A program made the position numbers and the translations under genes. Below are positions 18,895-27,283 of a stretch of DNA of 28,503 nucleotides, piece after piece. The stretch spans positions 1 to 28,503 of the forward strand of contig JANBTH010000182.1 in the NCBI GenBank assembly GCA_027578815.1, given 5' to 3'. The stretch is from Coemansia sp. RSA 1804. Lineage: Eukaryota; Kickxellomycota; Kickxellomycetes; Kickxellales; Kickxellaceae. Numbering within the stretch: the first letter of the stretch is position 1; every line of letters begins with the position of its first letter. The notes under the pieces are model-generated. The model made no database searches. It had not been told where the DNA came from and was given only the letters and a program-made list of their open reading frames with translations.

Positions 18895-18902
18895 TATAAA
18901 AG
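18895..18902 (+). promoter_or_regulatory. TATA-like box before the KEN-box gene
   Basis: TATAAAAG, about 293 bp upstream of the ATG at 19195. The distance would imply a long leader or a leader intron. A second AT-rich element (ATATAAAA) lies at about 19013. Position-based inference. Confidence 0.35.
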
Positions 18903-19194
18903 AAGGTGGTGAGGGCGGGGATACGGGAAGAATAATCTCTTGACCACATTGCCAAACACTTTTCTTTTCCAGCAATTATTCCCACCCGCGCACACACCAC
19001 CAACAACTATAACATATAAAACAGAATAGCACCCGTTTATACGTTCGATACTATTACTACTACTATAACCGTCTTGTCTCAAGAAGCGTCATCCCATCGT
19101 CTGGCCACTTCTCACTCTTCTTCAACAAGATAACAAAACCCGTCCTCCACAGATCACTTGTACTTTTTCATTTCTTTTCAGCCCTGTAACAACA

Positions 19195-19569
19195 ATGGAT
19201 AGCGAAGTAGTTGCCGAGAGAACCAACCGTGCACCGGCCACGATGGTCGGAGGCCGGCGTAAATCGCAGCCAAGCGTGGTACCGAACCTGCACGAGAAGG
19301 AAAACGCCCAGAACGAGAGCAAGGATGCTCGCGACGAGGAAGGCGAGTCAAAGGATCTCATCCGCCAGGAAGAGCTGGAGAAGGAGGCGCTCTACAAGCA
19401 GACGCAGCAACAGCAGCAGCAAGCGATGCGTACCAAAAAGCACACAAATGCCGAGCTCAACCGCGCACCAAACATCTTTGCGAATAAGAACATTAGGCAG
19501 CCACAGCGTTTCGGAGCAGGCCTTCCTCTCGAGTCGCGGAAGATTATCAAGGAGATGAGCGGCCAGTAG
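19195..19569 (+). CDS. Small charged protein with KEN box, not recognised
   Basis: 124 residues, ATG in good context (AACAACAATGG) to TAG at 19567-19569. I do not recognise the family. The N-terminal third is basic and polar with a PKA-like site RRKSQPS (21-27), followed by LHEKENAQN, in which KEN is at 35-37. The middle is a charged probable coiled coil (about 40-80, rich in E/K/R) ending in a short polyglutamine run. The C-terminus, from KKHTNAELNRAPNIFANKNI to RFGAGLPLESRKIIKEMSGQ, has a regular mix of Asn, Pro and aromatic residues that looks conserved rather than random. No signal peptide, membrane segment or catalytic motif. It converges on the Ubp14 gene. Being short and without homology evidence, it could be a chance frame, but start context, amino-acid make-up and gene spacing favour a real gene. 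Confidence 0.62.
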   Translation: MDSEVVAERTNRAPATMVGGRRKSQPSVVPNLHEKENAQNESKDARDEEGESKDLIRQEELEKEALYKQTQQQQQQAMRTKKHTNAELNRAPNIFANKNIRQPQRFGAGLPLESRKIIKEMSGQ

Positions 19570-19869
19570 TGGTGGCGAAACGACTGGATGCATTCATCAC
19601 CATCGATCGGCTTGATGGGGGCGGAGGAATTCAATATGCCACTGTGCGTGACGTAAGCCGCACCACAGCCAGAAATTCCCCCAGCGTTTATTTTTTTCTT
19701 TTTCAATGTTCTCCAGGCCAAGGCCTGGATCGAAATAAACTGTGATTCACAAATGAACTAGAAAGGCAGTTTAGCTTGCTTCGATTGTATTGAGCCAGAA
19801 AAGAGCCTGAGCATCAAAGGAAAAGCGAAATAAAAGACAAACCGCACTCAGCAGGATAGGAGCTACTAA
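19570..19869. other. Convergent 3' gap, KEN-box gene / Ubp14
   Basis: 300 bp between two stop codons that face each other. Contains an 18-bp palindrome (19712-19729) followed by AATAAAC at 19734-19740 on the plus strand, a likely 3'-end region for the small gene. Confidence 0.5.
19712..19729. terminator. 18-bp palindrome before a poly(A)-like signal
   Basis: TCCAGGCC, AA, GGCCTGGA: perfect 8-bp GC-rich arms with a 2-nt centre, about 145 bp after the small gene's stop and just before an AATAAA on the plus strand. It lies between convergent genes, so a 3'-end role is plausible but unproved. Confidence 0.5.
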
Positions 19870-22317
19870 TCACTTATCATCGTCATCGGTTCTCGTGAAG
19901 AAACACACATATGCCTGCTCTGGCTGGGGCTCCTTCAGAGCAGCGACCCTGGCGTCATTGAACATGAACCAGCGGCTCTCGTCGGCCGTCAGGCCGTGGC
20001 GGACGTTGGAAATGTAGTGGCCGCAGTGGACGGACGTTCCCTTGTGGAGAACAAGCCCGGTGAGCTCGTAGCCAGAGTGCTTGGAGCTGTCGTCGGCCTG
20101 TGAGCTGCCAGGACCCACGGAGCCTGTGGCGGCGGAAGCGTCGTTGCCAGCGCTTTCGTCGCCGGTCATGCTCAGCAAAAAGTCAAGCGCACGGTTGGCG
20201 TCGCCGGCAGTGGCACCAAGCGCCTTCTCGACGGATGCCTTTCCAAAGCCCATCGCCATCAGCTGCTCGACAGCCTCCGGATCGAGAGCGCTTTGTTGCT
20301 GTTGTTGCTGTTGCGGCTCCTCTGGATCGTCTATAGTCGGATCGTCCATGTGCTCAAAGACCCACCCCATTGCAGCCTCGGCGCCGCTGTTCCCCGTTGC
20401 CTTGACTGCCTTGACGCAGCGCACGCGCGGAAAGCCCATCGACTCGAGCTGCGCTACAACGGCCTCGTCGACAGGCTGCTCCTGCGGTGCCGAGGCATCA
20501 TCGCTCTTTGCCCCGTCGTCGGTCTCAGGCAGCGGCTCTTCGCCCGGCTGGATCCCGTGGCCACGGTACGCGCCCAAGTCAATTCTGCCCAGCGGCACAC
20601 GCACAGGGATGTTGAGCTTCACGGGCACGAAGTTGACCATCTCGAAACGAAGTACCTGCACAGCCAGAACCTTCGGGAACGTGGCAAACCGTGTCGACTT
20701 TGCCATTGTGACCAGCTTGTTGCAGCTGGGGCAAAGGCAGCCGCTTACAAGCTCTTCGCCGAACATGCTGTCCAGGCATTCCGCAATGGATACTGGCGCA
20801 TATTCTTGCTTCTGCGCACTCGCATCGTTGCTGCTGGTCTGCTGTGAGTCCGATTCATTCAGCGGACGCTTGATCATTGGAAGAGAAATGAAGCTTCCTT
20901 TCTGTGTCTTATAGCGCACCTTCTTGCATTCCAAGCACTGGAGCCGCTCCTCGGTCTTGAAGTCAAAAACGGTGGTTGGCACCAAGCTTCCGCCCGCCAC
21001 AACGCGCTCAGCAATGTCGATCTGCTTGTTCAGATGCTGGAAGAAATCAAACGCATCCTGCTGCCGCATTGTGCTGAATTCGTAGTGGTCTTGCGCTATC
21101 GCATCCTTGAACTGCGCAGGCGGAATGCCTGGCTGGTGCGCGGGCTTTCCATCGTAGTCTGTCTGAAGCTCTGCGTAGCGTCCGCTCCACAGCCCGCTTG
21201 CCATCTTGTGCAGCTGGCAGAGAACGCAGTCGGCAGGTTTCTGCTTGGAGCATGTGGCAAAGTGGTCCTCTGCTGTAGGGAAGTAGCGGTCGCGGAAGCG
21301 GTCGATGTTGAACACGCATTGCAGAATAGACGACATGTAGCATGAGTTGCCCAGATTCCTCAGTCCAGTCAGTCCGGGCCCCGCCACGGGCTCTAGCTGC
21401 TCGCCATCGGCTGTGGTCATGCTGAAATCGAACTTGAGGTTCTGCTCCAGCTGCAGTTCTGCCATGCTCCTCTCGGTCTTTTGCTGCGCAAGAACGTTGA
21501 TGCCAAATGGCTTCAGATGCTCCGCCAGCCTCGGATCCACCTTGTTGTCGTCGCACGCATAGCAGTATGCGTCAGCGCTGCCCTCGGGCGTGATGGTTCC
21601 AAGCTTTACCGACATCTTGTGTCCTGTTTGATCGTAATGGCTGATAGCGTGGTTGTTGCCGCCGCTGCCACCGTACTGGCGGCGGCCGCAGCCAACGTGG
21701 CCGCAGCTGAGACACAACCACAGGTTCTCGTGCTTCTCGCATGCGCTGCAGGTGTGCAGCCCATCCAGCGCGAATCCATCGCCCGGCGTCTGGGTTAGCG
21801 ACTCAAAGTGCTCGCAGGGCGTCACCTCCTCCGTCCACGCCTTGATTTCGCTGCGCTTCGTTGCCTCAACCGCACGCATGATCGCACTGGTCACTGCGCG
21901 GATCCTCTCGCCATCGCCATCGCCATTGGCATCCACATCAATCACCGCGCCTGAGCACCCCCAGCAGCGCACAAACGTCTGGTACTCGTACTTGCTGCTG
22001 TCGTTTTCGACCTCCTCCTTAATCTCCAGCTTTGTCAGCTTGGCTGGGCGCGGCGACCCGCCATCGTTGCTGTCGTCTGTGCGCTTGGCAACACGCCTGA
22101 TGTTTAGGGCCAGCTGATGTCCGCTCTTCATCGCGTGCTGGTGCGCGTGGTTGGTTGGTGTGCGCGGGCACGCGCCATTGAAGCACGTTAGGCAGACGTC
22201 AATTCCCGCCGCCATGTCATTGTTGTCAAAGCACTGTGTACACTCCTCCTTGTAGACCGCTGTCGACGACGACGGCGGTGCGAGTCTGGCGTTTTGCGCG
22301 TGGCTGCAGAGTGCCAT
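19870..22317 (-). CDS. UBP14: Ubiquitin C-terminal hydrolase, Ubp14/USP5 (isopeptidase T) type
   Basis: 815 residues. The first ATG is at 22317; the longer open frame upstream begins with a TTG. Stop TGA at 19870-19872. Order of domains matches USP5: a variant N-terminal zinc-finger UBP (about 1-75), a canonical ZnF-UBP (about 165-265: CEHFESL, CSACEKHENLWLCLSCGHVGC, HYDQTGH), and a USP Cys box GLRNLGNSCYMSSILQCVF with Cys326. Two UBA domains are inserted in the catalytic domain (about 612-655 and 677-717, each with an MGF loop). The His box SVHCGHYISNV has His767, followed by WFMFNDARV. This enzyme takes apart free, unanchored polyubiquitin, with the second zinc finger reading the free Gly-Gly end. 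A seven-Gln run (about 669-675) separates the UBA domains. The N-terminal C/H ligands are largely present. The gene is divergent from the EST1-like gene. Confidence 0.95.
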   Translation of the reverse strand: MALCSHAQNARLAPPSSSTAVYKEECTQCFDNNDMAAGIDVCLTCFNGACPRTPTNHAHQHAMKSGHQLALNIRRVAKRTDDSNDGGSPRPAKLTKLEIKEEVENDSSKYEYQTFVRCWGCSGAVIDVDANGDGDGERIRAVTSAIMRAVEATKRSEIKAWTEEVTPCEHFESLTQTPGDGFALDGLHTCSACEKHENLWLCLSCGHVGCGRRQYGGSGGNNHAISHYDQTGHKMSVKLGTITPEGSADAYCYACDDNKVDPRLAEHLKPFGINVLAQQKTERSMAELQLEQNLKFDFSMTTADGEQLEPVAGPGLTGLRNLGNSCYMSSILQCVFNIDRFRDRYFPTAEDHFATCSKQKPADCVLCQLHKMASGLWSGRYAELQTDYDGKPAHQPGIPPAQFKDAIAQDHYEFSTMRQQDAFDFFQHLNKQIDIAERVVAGGSLVPTTVFDFKTEERLQCLECKKVRYKTQKGSFISLPMIKRPLNESDSQQTSSNDASAQKQEYAPVSIAECLDSMFGEELVSGCLCPSCNKLVTMAKSTRFATFPKVLAVQVLRFEMVNFVPVKLNIPVRVPLGRIDLGAYRGHGIQPGEEPLPETDDGAKSDDASAPQEQPVDEAVVAQLESMGFPRVRCVKAVKATGNSGAEAAMGWVFEHMDDPTIDDPEEPQQQQQQQSALDPEAVEQLMAMGFGKASVEKALGATAGDANRALDFLLSMTGDESAGNDASAATGSVGPGSSQADDSSKHSGYELTGLVLHKGTSVHCGHYISNVRHGLTADESRWFMFNDARVAALKEPQPEQAYVCFFTRTDDDDK

Positions 22318-23857
22318 TTTCTGGGATGTTTGTTCCAATCGAATAGTATAACACCTATAATTGCAGACAACAACAACAACAAATGTTGAATAGCAGACAG
22401 AAAGAGATTACAATTGAATATGTCTGTTTTCAAATAGCCGTTCTACGCGCATTGAGGGTGTGAGGGTTTTTGTTTTACAAAGAGATGCGCATGCAAAGGC
22501 AAAAGCAACTCCAGACGCAACGGTAGCTGAGCTTATTAGCGGTGATTACGCAAGAGATCTGGAGAGCCTGTGACGGCAATTGGCTCTTCTCATTCCACCG
22601 CATCACTTTCCCTCTCCCCCCTTTTTTTCCCAGTCTGCTGCCCCTGGCTGCCAGTTCCTTGCTGCATATCTGCTTGTCTTTTCTTGGCTTGGTGAGCGGG
22701 GGATTTGCGCTCAACCTCGATATGGATGATTTGCCGCGCAAGGTTCAGCAATAAATTGGAATAGCGATCAACGCTGCAATGCAGTCCCATTCCCCCATCC
22801 TCCACAAAATTTAGGCAGCATAAATTTAAGCAGGAGACGCAGGACCACTCACTCACACAGTGGATATTTAAAATCAGAAAGCGCTGAATGCACGAAGAAG
22901 GGTCCTTGAACCACAAAACATCCACCATAAAAATACTTTTACCTCTTTTATCTCGTTCGGAACCTCAATATCTTTAAAAAGGACATCTACATTGCCTCAC
23001 CTGCCTTCTGCTGCAACTGCGGCTGCCTCCATTGAATTATCCCCAAAAAATCATCCACCCTTCCTGCCTGTATTTTTTCTCTCTCTCTTTCTTCAGTCAG
23101 TACCCCTGTTGGTTATGCCAGAATAAAAGGAGAACCCGGAGGCGCTCACTGACACTGCCAATGTCACGCCGTCCATTCTTCTACTTTTCTTTCTCCTTTT
23201 CTCGCCTTTCCATTGTTTTCTGCCAAGGCGCAGAGACAGCTACTTGCACTGGTTTACGTCCTTCTCTCACATTTATTAATTTATGCCGCATAAAGTGCCA
23301 AATCCTCTGGTAACGAGTCTTTATTTTTCTGTATTCTTCACCAGCAACGACGACGACATCAATAAGCAACAAAGGAAAAAGGAAAAACACAATAAGACTC
23401 CTGTATTCTATTACAAACACCTCGTTTATCTTCTCTTACAACTGTACTCTTTTTATTGTTTTATTATAATACACATACTTGTTATCTCTTCTTTGCTACA
23501 TTTACTTGAATATTCCATGTTCTTCCAGCTCTATCGGTTTTCCATAGAAAAAAGGAGTGCAATCCAAGCAAAACAAATATAACCAACAAACTTTTCCCCC
23601 TTTTTCTTTTTTTTTTTCTCCCCTGAGGTGATTGACGCTGCTTTGTGCAGGCACGCACACACACACACTTTTCCTTATTCTCTAATTCCTCCCTTAGCTT
23701 TACTCCAAAGATATCCTCTGACTGCGGACACAGTTATTTGCTTATGAATATTCAAACAGAAACAAACGAGTTTAAAAGGTACAGTGAACCCCCATTCCAC
23801 TTCTAACGCCCTCAAAACAAAACCCCTTTCTTCTACCTTGCAAACACATTGCTAATA
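22318..23857. other. Long divergent region, Ubp14 / EST1-like
   Basis: 1540 bp between divergent starts, the largest gene-free stretch here. The part next to the EST1-like gene (about 23040-23850) is pyrimidine-rich on the plus strand with CT repeats, like a long leader or promoter, and has a CA microsatellite at 23656-23668. The Ubp14 side holds one minus-strand frame with an ATG (22928-22590, 112 codons) of uncertain reality. No tRNA or known RNA was recognised. Confidence 0.5.
23656..23668. repeat. CA dinucleotide microsatellite
   Basis: Six and a half CA units about 190 bp upstream of the EST1-like start codon. Confidence 0.8.
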
Positions 23858-26620
23858 ATGATACCGCCAAAACTTCCCATTACCCCTGCCAAGATGCACC
23901 ATAGACACAGCTATTCAATTGCTCAGTACATACGGAGCAGGTACCGCGAGCTGCGGAAATGTGAGTCGCAAGAGGCGCTGGACTCCATGTGGGGCGATGT
24001 GCTTGTTCACCGGCTGGCACTGCAGGAGCATTGCGAGGATTTGATTGTGCACAATCCAAAGGTGGCCGAGCAGGCGTCTGCCGATAAGATCCTCTGGAAG
24101 TACGTGTATTACGACGCAATGCTAGAGTGTCGCAAGTGGCTGCGGCTCCAAGTACCGCAGTCTGAGCTCTCAAATTCACTGTCGTCGATTTCTGGAAGCT
24201 TCCGGGGATCGGACGGCACAGCCAGCATCGCAGGCAGTGCTGAGCAGAGCTCTTGGTCAGCAGAAAGCACGGGCGCCCACGAGCTTGAGGAGTGGTGCCA
24301 AGAGTGGTGGGCAATGACGCTGACAACGCTACTCAACGAAGCGCTCGGATACTTCCAGACGCTGCTTAGTCGAGTTCAGCAACATCTCAAGGACAGATCT
24401 GCTTTGGACTACTCGCTGGCGTACTTGAAAGGATCAGGATATCGATTTCCGCCCCCATACATGATTGCGCGTCGCCTGTATCTCAACATTGGCGACATCT
24501 ACCGGTATCAATGTATGTACCTGCCGCAGCTCTCAGCCTACAGCGGTATTGGCGCAATAAACACAACTAGCCTTATTGCGCTGGCCCAGGCTACGTATTC
24601 CCGCGCAAGAGCCATGCACGCAGACAGCGGCAGCGCATGCATCCAGCTGGCATTGCTCGCAGCACACACGCATAGCCGCTTTGATGCGGTGTTTTGGCGG
24701 ATGTGCGGCCTCTGCTACGACGACAGCAACGCACCGCTGTGCGGAAGGCGCATGGCTGATGCTGCGGTGTCTGATGCAGATGCTGTTCTCTGGGGCGATG
24801 GCCACAGTGAGGATGACCAGATTGAGGATTTGGTTGCTAGGCTTGCTCAGGAAATTGTACAGCGCCAGCAATCTGCCACCAACACAAGCGGCATTGGGTG
24901 CAAGCCTTTTTCCGACAGCGACAATGACAACGAGGTGTATATCAACCACAGTAGCCTCACAGACTCTAGAGGCGACACAAACAGCAGCAATACTATCCAC
25001 GCCCCCACATTCAGGAACAGTGCTGATCATCCAGTAGAAAAGCTCTACCATGCTCTTTTGGCTGCGCTGACCGAGGATCTGGACGAAGCACAGAACTGTG
25101 ATGCGCCACTGCACCTGGATGCCGACTTTTGGTCCCGCGAGTATCAGCTCAGCGCCATCCTTGCTGCTCTTCTGACAACGGTTGCATACGGCAATGGCTG
25201 CAGAAGTTCCAATGGTGATGGACTGATATCCAAAGAGCCTGTGCAGACTGCCCTGCACACGTATATGATCCAGCATCTTGCGGCAGTGCTACTACTTCGA
25301 CAAATGATGTGCTTGCAGCAGACGCTCGAAATTAATGGCTTTGAAAACGAGGAGGACGAGGACTACGTATCGTGCGTGGCCTATCCCCTTATGAGCCTTG
25401 CTCTTTGGGTTGATATATGGCGCTCGGGACCGCATCTGTTAAGCTCGCTGGATGGTAAGATTGGCACAGTTGCTATGGGATCAGGATTTTCCGATAGCGT
25501 CAAGCGCCTATTTTCGTGTCTTTTGCTGTTGATTCGCAGTTACTCCGACTTGGACCTTGACCCACGCGGCCCCAACACATATTCCGACCTGGCAAACATG
25601 GCGCTCCCTTCCGACGTGTCCCTGATGGGCTGGATGTCGCTGCGTCCCGTGCAAAAGAAGCTGCGATATAGTGCGCTTGGTGCGCTTCCAGGCACATTTG
25701 CCATGTCAGCCAAAAACCTCATGGACGCCAATTGTAGCAACAGTTCAATTGGATGTGATACGATAAGCGGAATAGAAACAAAGGTTTCCAACAGCCTGCT
25801 TGGCGTATGGCAGAATGCGAGAAAGATAATGCGGGTCGTTTTTGCTCGCACGCAGTCGCTGATGGCCTTGATGATCTCTGAGGACCCGGATGCAGTGCTT
25901 ACTTGGAGCGTAGAGCACGGCAGATTTGTTGTTGGTGAAGTCAAGTCCAAGGAAAGCGACATTTATCAACTAGAGCAACACAGAAAGTCCGAAAGCTTTG
26001 TATTTTTAGAGAGCAGCAACAGGGGGATCGGCGGCTGTCCAAGCAGCAAGTCAAGCAGCTTTACCAGCATTTATTTGGCACCTGACGAGGAAGCAGCGCA
26101 GGCTAAAGAGGATCCGGTTGCTTTCAGCAATAATTCCTGGCCGGTATACGTTCCTGATGTGGAGTTCTGGCTTGATCACCTGCCGCTAATACAAAAGATG
26201 CTGTTATCAAAACGCTGTGCTGTTGTTCTTTCGGCCGCAGTACACGACCGTTTGCTTGAGCTGACCAGGGTCTCCAAACTTGAATACCGGGCAAGCGCAG
26301 CCCTTCAGCTTATTGACAACCAAGATCCAGCGCAGAACCTGCTTGTTCAGAATGCTGACGAATCGCTCACTCGATGGGAGGATGCATGCGACTACTATGT
26401 GATTGGTCTGGATGAGATTGACGAGTACGAGCTGCCGAGCATCATGGAAGTAGCCGAAGACATGCGTGGAATAATTATGAGCACGCTTTACCTGGCCCAT
26501 ACCAAATGCCCTGACAAGAGCGTAGTCATTGTCACCGACAGTGATGAGCTCGAGTTTTATGCATCGTGGTTTGGAATTGAGCGCGAGTCCTCTGCCACAA
26601 TTTTGGGCTTGCTTGCTTGA
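23858..26620 (+). CDS. EST1/SMG5-7 family protein with C-terminal PIN domain
   Basis: 920 residues from the ATG at 23858 (the frame open a little further begins with TTG) to TGA 26618-26620. The N-terminal half has the 14-3-3-like TPR fold signature of EST1/SMG5/6/7: LYLNIGDIYRYQCMYLPQLS (about 208-227), then ALAQATYSRARAMHADSGSA and CIQLALLAAH, and a DAVFWRMCGLCYDDSNAP segment, equivalent to the family's LGDLARYR, Y-A-L-P-G-QLA and YYYIRSL elements. A long variable, Ser/Asp-rich middle follows. The C-terminus (about 763-920) is PIN-like: VYVPDVEFWLDHLPLIQKML with Asp767, and SVVIVTDSDELEFYASWF with Asp894. Family members bind phospho-UPF1 in nonsense-mediated decay; SMG6 PIN cuts mRNA while SMG5 PIN is inactive. 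By eye the PIN looks closer to SMG5 (see findings). Family assignment is good; exact orthology is open. Confidence 0.78.
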   Translation: MIPPKLPITPAKMHHRHSYSIAQYIRSRYRELRKCESQEALDSMWGDVLVHRLALQEHCEDLIVHNPKVAEQASADKILWKYVYYDAMLECRKWLRLQVPQSELSNSLSSISGSFRGSDGTASIAGSAEQSSWSAESTGAHELEEWCQEWWAMTLTTLLNEALGYFQTLLSRVQQHLKDRSALDYSLAYLKGSGYRFPPPYMIARRLYLNIGDIYRYQCMYLPQLSAYSGIGAINTTSLIALAQATYSRARAMHADSGSACIQLALLAAHTHSRFDAVFWRMCGLCYDDSNAPLCGRRMADAAVSDADAVLWGDGHSEDDQIEDLVARLAQEIVQRQQSATNTSGIGCKPFSDSDNDNEVYINHSSLTDSRGDTNSSNTIHAPTFRNSADHPVEKLYHALLAALTEDLDEAQNCDAPLHLDADFWSREYQLSAILAALLTTVAYGNGCRSSNGDGLISKEPVQTALHTYMIQHLAAVLLLRQMMCLQQTLEINGFENEEDEDYVSCVAYPLMSLALWVDIWRSGPHLLSSLDGKIGTVAMGSGFSDSVKRLFSCLLLLIRSYSDLDLDPRGPNTYSDLANMALPSDVSLMGWMSLRPVQKKLRYSALGALPGTFAMSAKNLMDANCSNSSIGCDTISGIETKVSNSLLGVWQNARKIMRVVFARTQSLMALMISEDPDAVLTWSVEHGRFVVGEVKSKESDIYQLEQHRKSESFVFLESSNRGIGGCPSSKSSSFTSIYLAPDEEAAQAKEDPVAFSNNSWPVYVPDVEFWLDHLPLIQKMLLSKRCAVVLSAAVHDRLLELTRVSKLEYRASAALQLIDNQDPAQNLLVQNADESLTRWEDACDYYVIGLDEIDEYELPSIMEVAEDMRGIIMSTLYLAHTKCPDKSVVIVTDSDELEFYASWFGIERESSATILGLLA

Positions 26621-26695
26621 AAGGAATCATCCAAAAGACTGGCGCCTATGATATGTATGAAACAATTTTGTGTAGATGTATATAATAACTAATGT

Positions 26696-26742
26696 ATGCT
26701 AATAAGCATTAGATGTTAATATTCTGTAAGATATTAGCATCT
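26696..26742 (+). repeat. Overlapping inverted repeats in the EST1-like 3' region
   Basis: AGATGTTAATAT (26711-26722) pairs with ATATTAGCATCT (26731-26742), 12 pairs with one G-U and an 8-nt loop. ATGCTAAT (26696-26703) is a perfect complement of ATTAGCAT (26733-26740) and would compete for the same right arm. Located about 80-120 nt past the stop codon, so probably in the 3' UTR. Confidence 0.65.
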
Positions 26743-26951
26743 ATTGCCATATTATAACAGCCATTTTGAAATCCAGCGAATAACACTGATGAGAAGAAAC
26801 CTTTCACTGAAGACTAGGGAGAACAGTTGTGATCCCAGGACTTGCGCATGCAAAAAACCGACGTATTTCGCAGAAGCGTTTGATGAAAACAACTAGAAGG
26901 CTCGTAGAATTCATAATCAACAGATCGTGTGATCAAATTGATGGTGAGAAA

Positions 26952-27029
26952 ACGCGCGTCCCATCTTCAAAACGCGAAAGATTGGAAGAAAAACACTTTA
27001 TCGCATTTTGGTCAAAATCGCTCACGCGT
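26952..27029. promoter_or_regulatory. Cluster of MBF/E2F-like sites before the FHA gene
   Basis: ACGCGCGT (26952-26959), ACGCGAAA (26972-26979; TTTCGCGT on the other strand) and ACGCGT (27024-27029) lie within 78 bp, 255-332 bp upstream of the FHA-gene ATG. ACGCGT is the MluI cell-cycle box bound by MBF in yeasts, and TTTCGCG resembles an E2F half-site. Yeast TOS4 and PLM2 are known G1/S (SBF/MBF) targets, which fits the downstream gene. Binding is inferred. Confidence 0.5.
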
Positions 27030-27283
27030 CAATAAAAAAATCGAACTGGATGTGAGCCAAAAAAAAAGCAGAGTGAATGCTTGGTTACCTTTCAATATGT
27101 GGTCATGAGAAAAATGCATGGCTCTCTCCACCACACCCACTCGTTTCACTTTGCTCTTGTTTTTTTTAGGAACGCACAGCGGCTTTTCTTTCTTTACTTT
27201 GCTATATATTGAAAGTAACTTTATCTTTATATTGCATCTTTTCCGCAAGCGACCAGAGATAGCCACAAGATTGCTGAAAGATA

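Larger units (their letters stand above)
18430..19194. other. Gap between Prp5 and KEN-box protein genes
   Basis: 765 bp, Prp5 3' UTR then the promoter/leader of the small gene at 19195. Holds a 24-bp palindrome (18790-18813) and a TATA-like box (18895-18902). There is a strong acceptor-like pyrimidine tract ending in CAG at about 19181, just before the ATG, which could mark a 5' UTR intron; I cannot fix its donor. Confidence 0.5.
26621..27283. other. Gap between EST1-like and FHA genes
   Basis: 663 bp. The first 150 bp is very AT-rich and holds overlapping inverted repeats (26696-26742), probably 3' UTR. From 26950 come three ACGCG-type sites and then the leader of the FHA gene. No other gene seen. 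Confidence 0.55.

Noticed and set aside
22542..22754. 70-codon plus-strand frame with a hydrophobic middle
   Set aside because: Starts with GTG, and the hydrophobic part comes from a pyrimidine-rich stretch; nothing supports translation.
22903..22914. B-box-like GGTTCAAGGACC on the minus strand, considered as a tRNA gene
   Set aside because: No A box, acceptor stem or anticodon arm can be drawn around it.
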